Assembly: GCA_012270265.1 (NCBI GenBank)
Contig: JAAXIR010000163.1
Coordinates: 1-21,152, forward strand
DNA from: Candidatus Poseidoniales archaeon
GTDB lineage: Archaea; Thermoplasmatota; Poseidoniia; Poseidoniales; Poseidoniaceae
Reading direction: 5' to 3'
Length of the DNA stretch: 21,152 nt
Below are positions 14,308-21,152 of this stretch, piece by piece (positions within the stretch are counted from its first letter, which is position 1; each line of letters starts with the position of its first letter). The position numbers were made by a program, and so were the translations under genes. The notes under the pieces were generated by a model. That model ran no database searches. It was not told the DNA's origin and saw nothing but the letters and a program-made list of their open reading frames with translations.

Positions 14308-17300
14308 CACAAGTCCAAATCATCCAGTAGGTCGGAGAGATTCGTATTCTGAGTTGATGGGGAAGTCATTGAAGGTGTCGGTTGATAGGTAGGTGCAGGT
14401 GCTTGATTTGCTGCCAGATATTGTTCACCATAGTACGCCCATTGTTCCATGGTCCAACCAGCCGGTAGGCCAGTGGCTGGGAGTGGAGGGCCTTGATTCA
14501 CGACTGGCTGTTCAACAAACGGCTCTGGTTGAGCAGGCGCTTGTGGCGCTGGCTGCTCGTATGAAGGCAATTCCGAAGGCGCATAACTTGGTAACGGCGT
14601 TGTATCCCATGCTTTGTTCGATGGAGTTTCGACCAAATCTGGCGGTGAACGGCGCGTGATGAGCAGGAACGATGCCAACATGATCACCAAACCAATGAGT
14701 CCTAGAATGACAATCGACATGGTTTTAGAGACACCCAATGTATCACTGAACTCTTCGATGAATCCTTCAGGGGGCGGTTCTGCAACATCGATGGTAAGCG
14801 TAAATGTGTCCGTCGATAGATCGTCATCGGTTACAGTGAGGTTGATGTTCCACGTGCCAACCGGTAAATCGGTTATAGATACAACAGGTCCAGTTTCACC
14901 AAGGTCATTCTCGCCTCTCCACTCAAATGTCCAAACGTAGAGCATGTTCAGCAGATCTGAATCTGAGTCCGTTGTCCCATCGGATGAGAGGTTGAGCGTA
15001 TCGCCCTTTACGAGGTTGTCAAGTGATCCATTGGCAAACGAGATCTCTGCGCCTGGCAGTACGTTCTGAACTTTGACAACAGCCGAAATTGAAGCCATGG
15101 CACCATCGTCGTCCTTCACCCATGCCGTTACGGTTCTGAACTGAGGGTTGCTGGTCTCCCATGTGTACTCAAAATGAGTTCCACTTACATCGCAGTCATT
15201 GTTCAAGGTACCATCGAGGTCCGCATCACGTGTTCCGTCAATATCCCAACAGACCTCCAGTGAATCCTTGTCTGAAGCCGTATCATCAACAGCGACGTCA
15301 AAGACCACTTCGTCGTCTTCATCAACCGTGAGGCCGTTGTTTACAGCGTTGAGGAAATTCGCTTCTGCTGTCATGGTTGGCGGTACGTTGACAATCGTGA
15401 CCTTTGCGAGCGATGTAGAAGAAGTTGCTCCGTTGTCATCAACAGCACGAACGGAGACGATGTGTTCTCCAGACGTTGGCCATGAGGTTGCAACATCTGA
15501 AGCTGAGCCATCGGTAGAGACGGTGAGATTGTCGAGAACATCACTCAGGTTCCAGTCGATAATGAGTCCATCACGATCGTTGAGTGTGTCATCGCCTTGA
15601 GCACGTAGAATGACGGTTTGATCCTCTTGGAGTACCCATGTTCCATTCGCATCGAATGGTGTATTTACACCTGCAATCCACACGCTAATTTCGCCGATGG
15701 TTGGGGCAACATTCAGAACTTCAATCGATGAGAGCACTTCGGTTTGCTCGCCATCATCGTCGGTTGCAATTGCACGGATTGGCATCGTTCCCTCTTCAAG
15801 TGGCGAAAAAGTACACGTCGGTTGTGTTAATCCTTCAAGACAGTTCAAATCTGGCCAAGAAACACTGACTTGCTGGCCTGATGGAGACACTGTGTCGATA
15901 TCTCCACTATCAGTGGCATCGATGGTGATGGAGGATTCGACAGTAATTTCCGCTGGGTGGCTGAGGTTGATGTACGGTGCTCGATTGAGGATTGTGACGT
16001 TGCTTACCAATACCGTTGTATCGAGTTCATTGTCGGTTACAATGGTTCGTAATTCCCAGTCACCGTCGTCGGACCAGTTCCAATTGATGGCACAATCTGG
16101 CGTTGTAATGACATCGACAAGACCTGGACGTGATTCAATTTCAAATCGGCACTCGACGTCTCCACCATCAGGATCAAAGGAGGAACGAGCGTCAATGAAG
16201 ACCTCCTCAAACGTGTAATTCCCAGTGTCAATGGTGATGGATGCGTTCGGCGCACGGCCGATGAACACGTCAACAGTAGCTTGGTTGTTGCTTCGATTGG
16301 CGTCCCCAGTGATGAGCTCATCAGGATCGACGGTGAAGGTCAATGTCTGGTTGCCGATGGTGGAATTTTCAGGAACGATCCAGTCGATTACAATACGTTG
16401 TTCACTGTAGGCATCGATGGATGGAACAGCCTGTCGGCTTGAATCACCATCGGGAACAACAATTTCCATTTCTGTTGAAGGAGATGGCAAAACACCTCTG
16501 TTTTGGGCTGGTAGAGAGAAGGAGAGTTCGTCACCTGGCAAGGCGTTGTAACCAATGGATTTTGACAGGGTCACAACCTCGCCATCGCGAGTTCGCGTAA
16601 CGATGATTGAATCTTCTTGGGCAACCAAATCGATGCCAACAACAGACAAGTCGATGACAACTGTGGCGACGCCAATAATTTCCTGAACTGGATCCCAGAC
16701 AATCACGCCGTTGCTGCTAAAATCATCGCTAGCGATGGTGTCATCCACGACATTTGAAACGTTGATTACCTCTTCAATCATACCACTGCTGTTGGTAATT
16801 GGATTGATCAGCGTTCCCGCCATTTCGTAACGCAACTGGAGGTTTTTGTTGACCTCTGGTATGCCGTTTGGAGCTACCGAGTAGGTTGCGTATATCTTTG
16901 ATTCTGAGTCTGGTAGTGTGGCAATAAATTGTGTCTCAACCTCGATGTCGACATTCCGATCACCAGGATTTTTTCTTTTGTCAACGCCAAACGAATCAAC
17001 GGGTTCGTAGTCTTTCAAGAGCCAATCAATGGTAAAACCAGCAGCGTTTGAGATTCGAATCCAAGAGTTAAATCGAACAGCAGGACAATACCAATTAAAT
17101 CCAGCACTGACGCCTGTTGCGTTCCATTCGTTGATTTTGTACGAATCATCGCATCCTTCGTACTTGATGTTTTGACCATCTTCCGTTGGAATTCCATCCT
17201 TGGTGACCTGCCAGGAGGTATTTTCAGCTCCTTGTGTGTCAAACTCGGTCGGGTCAAAGTAATCAGATGAACCGCTTACGCTTGTACCGGACATGAATGG

Positions 17301-17891
17301 CATGTACCATTGATCGCCCGTCCTCATTGGAAAATCGTATTTTTCTTTTGGAGGGTCGTAATAGGTGTCAAAGGATATTGTAGCCAAATTTTGCGATAAG
17401 AAGCCAAGATTGAATGGTGCAAAGTTGACGTCCAACTCAAATTCCGAGTTGATGACTGCGAGATCTCGAACTCGTACGATGTCTTCGCCAGAATAATCGA
17501 TGTCGAGCCTTCCAGTAACGCCTTCGAGTGTAGCGCCACTGTTTCCGGATGAGAATTCTCCTTCAATGAGCATCTTGTATGCAAGCGTTTGGATGCCGTC
17601 AACATTGATGAAAAAGATGTCATCAATCTCGTAAACAGTATCTCCGGTGAGTGTATTGAGGCTTGCAGATACGTTGGCTTGTGCTAGCAGTTGAGAGACA
17701 TGAAATTGTGGGTCAGAGGTCCACTTGTCACCGATGCGCGAACTTGGAACATCTGTGGAGCTTGTTGTGCCAGAAGATAGTTCAACAGATGGTTGCACAT
17801 CGAGTGTCGTTGCGTCGTTGTTGACAAAGTGCACACTCGATGAACCTGCCAAAAGGAACAAAACAAGTAAAGTCAAAAAGCGGTTCGCCAT
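14307..17891 (-). CDS. Giant secreted, membrane-anchored surface protein with CARDB/PKD-like repeats
   Basis: 1194 residues. A signal peptide (about 1-20, FLTLLVLFLLAGSSS) leads to an N-terminal beta region with a conserved two-cysteine signature, CDDSYKINEWN to GFNWYCPAV. A CARDB-like segment (around GYNALPGDELSF) and several PKD/Ig-like repeats follow, each ending in boundaries such as ILNRAP, VLNVAP, IVNVPP and VQNVLP. Acidic runs with DxDxDG spacing (DADLDGTLNND) suggest calcium sites. One membrane helix (about 1057-1079) is followed by RR and a 115-residue Pro/Gln-rich cytoplasmic tail with GLPAGWTMEQWAYYG. Many NxS/T sequons fit N-glycosylation. Likely a cell-surface structural or adhesion protein; no enzyme motif is seen. 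It is the downstream copy of a tandem pair, 24 bases after its paralogue, and its stop overlaps the sepF start. Confidence 0.85.
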   Translation of the reverse strand: MANRFLTLLVLFLLAGSSSVHFVNNDATTLDVQPSVELSSGTTSSTDVPSSRIGDKWTSDPQFHVSQLLAQANVSASLNTLTGDTVYEIDDIFFINVDGIQTLAYKMLIEGEFSSGNSGATLEGVTGRLDIDYSGEDIVRVRDLAVINSEFELDVNFAPFNLGFLSQNLATISFDTYYDPPKEKYDFPMRTGDQWYMPFMSGTSVSGSSDYFDPTEFDTQGAENTSWQVTKDGIPTEDGQNIKYEGCDDSYKINEWNATGVSAGFNWYCPAVRFNSWIRISNAAGFTIDWLLKDYEPVDSFGVDKRKNPGDRNVDIEVETQFIATLPDSESKIYATYSVAPNGIPEVNKNLQLRYEMAGTLINPITNSSGMIEEVINVSNVVDDTIASDDFSSNGVIVWDPVQEIIGVATVVIDLSVVGIDLVAQEDSIIVTRTRDGEVVTLSKSIGYNALPGDELSFSLPAQNRGVLPSPSTEMEIVVPDGDSSRQAVPSIDAYSEQRIVIDWIVPENSTIGNQTLTFTVDPDELITGDANRSNNQATVDVFIGRAPNASITIDTGNYTFEEVFIDARSSFDPDGGDVECRFEIESRPGLVDVITTPDCAINWNWSDDGDWELRTIVTDNELDTTVLVSNVTILNRAPYINLSHPAEITVESSITIDATDSGDIDTVSPSGQQVSVSWPDLNCLEGLTQPTCTFSPLEEGTMPIRAIATDDDGEQTEVLSSIEVLNVAPTIGEISVWIAGVNTPFDANGTWVLQEDQTVILRAQGDDTLNDRDGLIIDWNLSDVLDNLTVSTDGSASDVATSWPTSGEHIVSVRAVDDNGATSSTSLAKVTIVNVPPTMTAEANFLNAVNNGLTVDEDDEVVFDVAVDDTASDKDSLEVCWDIDGTRDADLDGTLNNDCDVSGTHFEYTWETSNPQFRTVTAWVKDDDGAMASISAVVKVQNVLPGAEISFANGSLDNLVKGDTLNLSSDGTTDSDSDLLNMLYVWTFEWRGENDLGETGPVVSITDLPVGTWNINLTVTDDDLSTDTFTLTIDVAEPPPEGFIEEFSDTLGVSKTMSIVILGLIGLVIMLASFLLITRRSPPDLVETPSNKAWDTTPLPSYAPSELPSYEQPAPQAPAQPEPFVEQPVVNQGPPLPATGLPAGWTMEQWAYYGEQYLAANQAPAPTYQPTPSMTSPSTQNTNLSDLLDDLDL
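14412..14492 (-). other. Shared cytoplasmic tail motif, copy 1
   Basis: Encodes 27 residues (about 1134-1160 of the surface protein) with the core GLPAGWTMEQWAYYG after GPPLP. It is nearly identical in protein sequence to the copy at 17937-18017, although the rest of the two tails differs. That conservation suggests a docking or sorting function on the cytoplasmic side. Confidence 0.7.
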
Positions 17892-17915
17892 ACCTTAATG
17901 TCTGCTTCCTTGTAC

Positions 17916-20900
17916 TTAGGAATTGTCAGCCTGCGAGTCGAGCCATTGTTGGCCATAGTGCTCCCACTGCTCCATCGTCCACCCCTCAGGCAATCCGCTT
18001 TCAGGGAGAGGGGGTCCAGTTGTAGGCGTAGGGCCTATGTTGACTGAATCAAAGGCCCGTTCAACGGGCGGATCGTGTGGACGATTTCGACGTGCTGAGA
18101 TTTCATGCGGCATTAGGCCGACCTCCTCATCACTGAAAATTGCGTTCTGCTGCTGGTCAAGCCGATCCATGGCTCGTTGTTGTCGCCCTGACCGTCGACG
18201 GCGGGTCATCATACCAAGGACAAGAAGCATAAACGCCAGCAATGAAAGTTGAGCAACAGGATTGGCTTCATCGCCGATGAAGGCAGCCCCCAATTCCTCC
18301 ACAATGGTACGTTCTGGGGCACCGATCTCAACATTGATGACCCGAGTTCCGGGTCGTTCTGGATTTTCATCCCAGGCAATGACTCGGATTGTATAAGATC
18401 CCTCACGGGTGAATACATGCTCGATTTGTTTACCGATTTTGTCGGCATCATTGTCTTTGACACCATCTCCATTGCTGTCAACGGATGTGTCGAGATCCCA
18501 AACGACCGTGATTTGGTCGAGATCATTGATGGAGTCGATTGTTCCAGTTGCATCCAATAGACATGCTTCGAGGGCGTTGCAGACAATGTCCTTGGTCCGA
18601 ACAATTGGTGGGATGTTGAGGACTTCAATGGAGAGAATCTCACTGACACGCACCCCGTCGTCGTCGGTTACGTGATAGATGACCGTGTGTGTTCCGCTTG
18701 TGTTCCAGTGCCAAACCAGCTCATCGCCAACCACATCGCAATCATCATCAGCACCGCCGATGTCGTTGGAATCAAGACCGGGATCAACATCCCAGCAACG
18801 AATCAAGGTATCGTAATCGGAGGGCGTATCGGTTGCATTGCCGACCAATCGAACTTCTTCTCCTTCAGCGAGAGGGAGAACTTGCTCCAGAGGTTGAACA
18901 ACTGGTGGAACATTTGCAACACTCACCCATCGCTCGTACGTACCGCTGCTGGCTCCTTCAGAGTCACTTACTTCGAGACGCATGCGGTGGAGGCCCGATG
19001 TCTCCCACATCATTTCAAATTCTGAAACACGCCCATCGAAGGTTTTGATGAGATTTGGTTGTGCATCATCTGGCCACCATCGGTGGGTTAAGCCATCCAA
19101 ATCATCGATTGAATCAAGCGCTTGGCCACGGAGATTGACCATTTGGTCTTCCTGAACATGCCAGGTTTGCTGGACATCAAGCGGTAGGGGGCCGCTTTCA
19201 TTGGTCATGGTGACGGACAGCCCGTGAGGGTTGATGTTGGTGAATCGGATATCGATGCTAGCCATGGTCATGGCACTATCGTCGTCAACACCAACGGCTT
19301 GGAATGTATGCCATCCTTCAGTTGGTGCAGTCGTTGTACAAATTCGCGTGTAGTATCCTTCTTCACAGATTGCATTTGGCCAGTACACATCCACGATTCC
19401 AGGAAATGGGTCTTCAGAATCTGTATCGTTTGCGTAAGCATACAGCGTAACAGGATGTTCGACTTTGACCTCGGTACGAGCGCTAATGACCTCGATGTTT
19501 GGAGCTCGGTTCAAAATGACAACATCAAGAATGCCTTCGACTTGGTCTTGTTCTTCGTCGGTAATGGTAACCTCGATGGGATATTCACCATCGTTTGTCC
19601 ATGTCCAATTCAGCATGCAGTCCGTGGATTCAACTCGTGTCCACGCTGCTGAGCGAGTACCGTCGTACCAAGGAACATTGAACAGACAGGATACGTTGCC
19701 CCCATCTTCATCAAAACTACCTGATGCATTGATGACTGTCTCGACGTTTGTGTAGACTTCGATGGGCTCGAGGACTGCTGTCGGTAGACGTCCAATGAAC
19801 AACTCAATTTCACCGAGGTCGTTATCGGCATTCGCATCTGCAGTGTTGACTTGCAGAGGATCGGATTCCCATCGAATTGGAAAGGTTCCAATCACTGCAT
19901 CAGCGGGAACCGCCCAAGTGAAATTGACTTTGTGTGATTCGTATGTTGAGAGCGCTGGCAAACCAAGGTCGAAGATGGACCCATCAGGATGATAGATTCG
20001 TAAATCAGTTGCAGTCGATGTTGTGATTCCTTTGTTGACAACAGCGACCTCGATGGTTAAGTCATCGCCCGGAAGGACATTGTAACCCGATAGGGAACTG
20101 ACAGTGCTGACAACTCCACTCCTGTTTCGAATGATGACAGCTCGCTCTTCGTCTGCAATCAAATCAAGGCCAACGAGATACTCATCGAGCGTAATGGTTG
20201 CTGCACCGACGTAGCTTCCAGATTTCGCCATGATGCCATGACTGGACCAGTCCGTGTTCGTTGCAGAATAGTCAATGCTGCTGCCCGAATCAATCGTTGT
20301 GCTCGCTGAACCGTTTGAAGCGGTGTAGACAGTGGTGGAAGCGCCATCGTATGCAACCTCGACCCCAACACCATCAATGGTTCCATAACACGATGGACTG
20401 AGGTGAACCCAAACTTCGAGTGGTGAATCAAGTGCTGTGAGAGAACGCTCAGGATCGACTTCGACACATGTCGGCCGAGTACCTGGGTCGCTGTTGCTTT
20501 CCACGCCCGTCGCTCCAACTGGCATGTATTGCTTCAAACGGAAATCGATGGTCAGTCCAACGTCTTCTTCGGCATGCCGCCATGCGTAATTGTTGACCGC
20601 TGGGCAGTACCATCGGTACCCTGTTGAGACGCCATCAGAGTTCCATGATGTCAGTTCGTACGATGCATCGCAGCCACTGTAAGCAATCCCAGCCCCGATG
20701 GCGTTTCGAGGTTGTCCAATGTCTGTGACTTCCCATGTTGTGGTGTTGGTATCTGTTTCTGGTGGCGGGAACGGTGTGATGTAATCGCTTTGACCAGACC
20801 ATTGCGAGGATGCGGTTGTCAGTGAAGTCCACCTCTCACCGTAGCGGAGTGGGAAATCATACGCCTCCGTAGCAGGGCTGTATTCGTTCGTAATCGTGAT

Positions 20901-21152
20901 ATCACCGAGGATTTGTGTGAGCGAACCGATACCGTATGGAATGAACTTGATGTACAAGTCGAGGTCGTTCTTGACAGTCGCAAAGTCGCTCACTCGAAGG
21001 TATTCGGTTTGCGTGAACTGGATTTCGGCATTCCCCGTGAACCCTTCAAGTTCGACACCACTCTTGTCGAAATCTGCAGACATCCGCAGCTTGTAGACCC
21101 ATTCGGTTCCATTGTCGAATTGGAGTTCGAGAATGTCTGTGACTTCTGCGGT
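17916..21152 (-). CDS. Giant surface protein, paralogue of the downstream gene (N-terminus beyond window)
   Basis: The frame is open to the window edge, so at least 1078 residues are visible and the signal peptide lies outside. The first visible residues (TAEVTDILELQFDN, then YKLRMSADFDKS and VELEGFTG) align with residues about 85-125 of the paralogue, so the ATG at 21083 is internal. The same order follows: the cysteine signature (CDASYELTSWN to GYRWYCPAV), CARDB-like segment (GYNVLPGDDLTI), and PKD/Ig-like repeats ending ILNRAP, FTNINP, VANVPP and VLNIPP. A calcium-type stretch DSNGDGVKDNDAD lies near the end. One membrane helix, an RRRR stop-transfer run and a charged tail ending in GLPEGWTMEQWEHYG complete it. 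Inferred role: surface structural protein. The next gene starts 24 bases downstream, so the two are probably co-transcribed. Confidence 0.83.
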   Translation of the reverse strand, partial: TAEVTDILELQFDNGTEWVYKLRMSADFDKSGVELEGFTGNAEIQFTQTEYLRVSDFATVKNDLDLYIKFIPYGIGSLTQILGDITITNEYSPATEAYDFPLRYGERWTSLTTASSQWSGQSDYITPFPPPETDTNTTTWEVTDIGQPRNAIGAGIAYSGCDASYELTSWNSDGVSTGYRWYCPAVNNYAWRHAEEDVGLTIDFRLKQYMPVGATGVESNSDPGTRPTCVEVDPERSLTALDSPLEVWVHLSPSCYGTIDGVGVEVAYDGASTTVYTASNGSASTTIDSGSSIDYSATNTDWSSHGIMAKSGSYVGAATITLDEYLVGLDLIADEERAVIIRNRSGVVSTVSSLSGYNVLPGDDLTIEVAVVNKGITTSTATDLRIYHPDGSIFDLGLPALSTYESHKVNFTWAVPADAVIGTFPIRWESDPLQVNTADANADNDLGEIELFIGRLPTAVLEPIEVYTNVETVINASGSFDEDGGNVSCLFNVPWYDGTRSAAWTRVESTDCMLNWTWTNDGEYPIEVTITDEEQDQVEGILDVVILNRAPNIEVISARTEVKVEHPVTLYAYANDTDSEDPFPGIVDVYWPNAICEEGYYTRICTTTAPTEGWHTFQAVGVDDDSAMTMASIDIRFTNINPHGLSVTMTNESGPLPLDVQQTWHVQEDQMVNLRGQALDSIDDLDGLTHRWWPDDAQPNLIKTFDGRVSEFEMMWETSGLHRMRLEVSDSEGASSGTYERWVSVANVPPVVQPLEQVLPLAEGEEVRLVGNATDTPSDYDTLIRCWDVDPGLDSNDIGGADDDCDVVGDELVWHWNTSGTHTVIYHVTDDDGVRVSEILSIEVLNIPPIVRTKDIVCNALEACLLDATGTIDSINDLDQITVVWDLDTSVDSNGDGVKDNDADKIGKQIEHVFTREGSYTIRVIAWDENPERPGTRVINVEIGAPERTIVEELGAAFIGDEANPVAQLSLLAFMLLVLGMMTRRRRSGRQQRAMDRLDQQQNAIFSDEEVGLMPHEISARRNRPHDPPVERAFDSVNIGPTPTTGPPLPESGLPEGWTMEQWEHYGQQWLDSQADNS
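17937..18017 (-). other. Shared cytoplasmic tail motif, copy 2
   Basis: Encodes 27 residues with the core GLPEGWTMEQWEHYG after GPPLP, placed near the C-terminus of the upstream surface protein. It matches copy 1 at most positions, whereas the flanking tail sequence is unrelated. Confidence 0.7.

Noticed and set aside
14412..14492. WW domain in the surface-protein tail
   Set aside because: LPxGW followed by YY is suggestive, but the second conserved Trp and closing Pro spacing are absent and the segment is too short.
14393..16600. Plus-strand open frames opposite the surface-protein genes
   Set aside because: Ser/Thr-rich low-complexity products are the expected antisense shadow of Asp/Val/Gly-rich beta repeats; no motifs or start signals were seen.

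Overview
The window reads as a piece of a planktonic euryarchaeal genome. My best guess is Marine Group II (Candidatus Poseidoniia) or a close Thermoplasmatota relative. Archaeal markers are an NMD3-type ribosome factor, an archaeal SepF-like division protein, a KaiC/Rad55-like single-domain ATPase and a TATA-like promoter. The giant secreted proteins with Ig/PKD/CARDB-type beta domains, one C-terminal membrane helix and a Pro-rich cytoplasmic tail fit that group. The lineage is inferred from gene content; no 16S gene is present. Genes are packed almost end to end. The longest gene-free stretch is under 100 bases. I found no tRNA, rRNA, CRISPR array, insertion sequence or convincing terminator.

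Region 1 (13-3213, minus strand) is a cytochrome c maturation cluster read right to left: a fused CcmA-CcmB heme ABC transporter, CcmC, a 52-residue CcmD-like protein, then NMD3. ccmC and ccmD are two bases apart. The ccmD stop overlaps the GTG start of nmd3.

Region 2 (3291-11082, plus strand) holds a rhomboid protease with a C-terminal zinc-knuckle-like tail, a 1616-residue membrane-anchored subtilisin-family protease with a cytoplasmic zinc ribbon, and glmS (glucosamine-6-phosphate synthase), which feeds UDP-GlcNAc and glycan synthesis. A TATA-like box precedes the protease.

Region 3 (11083-12484) holds a RecA/KaiC-like ATPase with an unusual P-loop (minus) and a divergent Maf-like nucleotide pyrophosphatase (plus). 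The ATPase gene abuts glmS tail to tail with no spacer. The maf gene overlaps the next gene tail to tail by 31 bases.

Region 4 (12454-21152, minus strand) is a tightly coupled four-gene run: two tandem paralogous giant surface proteins (the upstream one cut by the window edge), a SepF-like division protein that starts inside the stop codon of the second, and a 12-helix membrane protein. The two surface proteins end in nearly the same cytoplasmic motif (GLPxGWTMEQWxxYG). This run is the best candidate for an undescribed system: envelope proteins physically or functionally tied to FtsZ-ring anchoring. The genetic coupling is visible; the functional link is inference.
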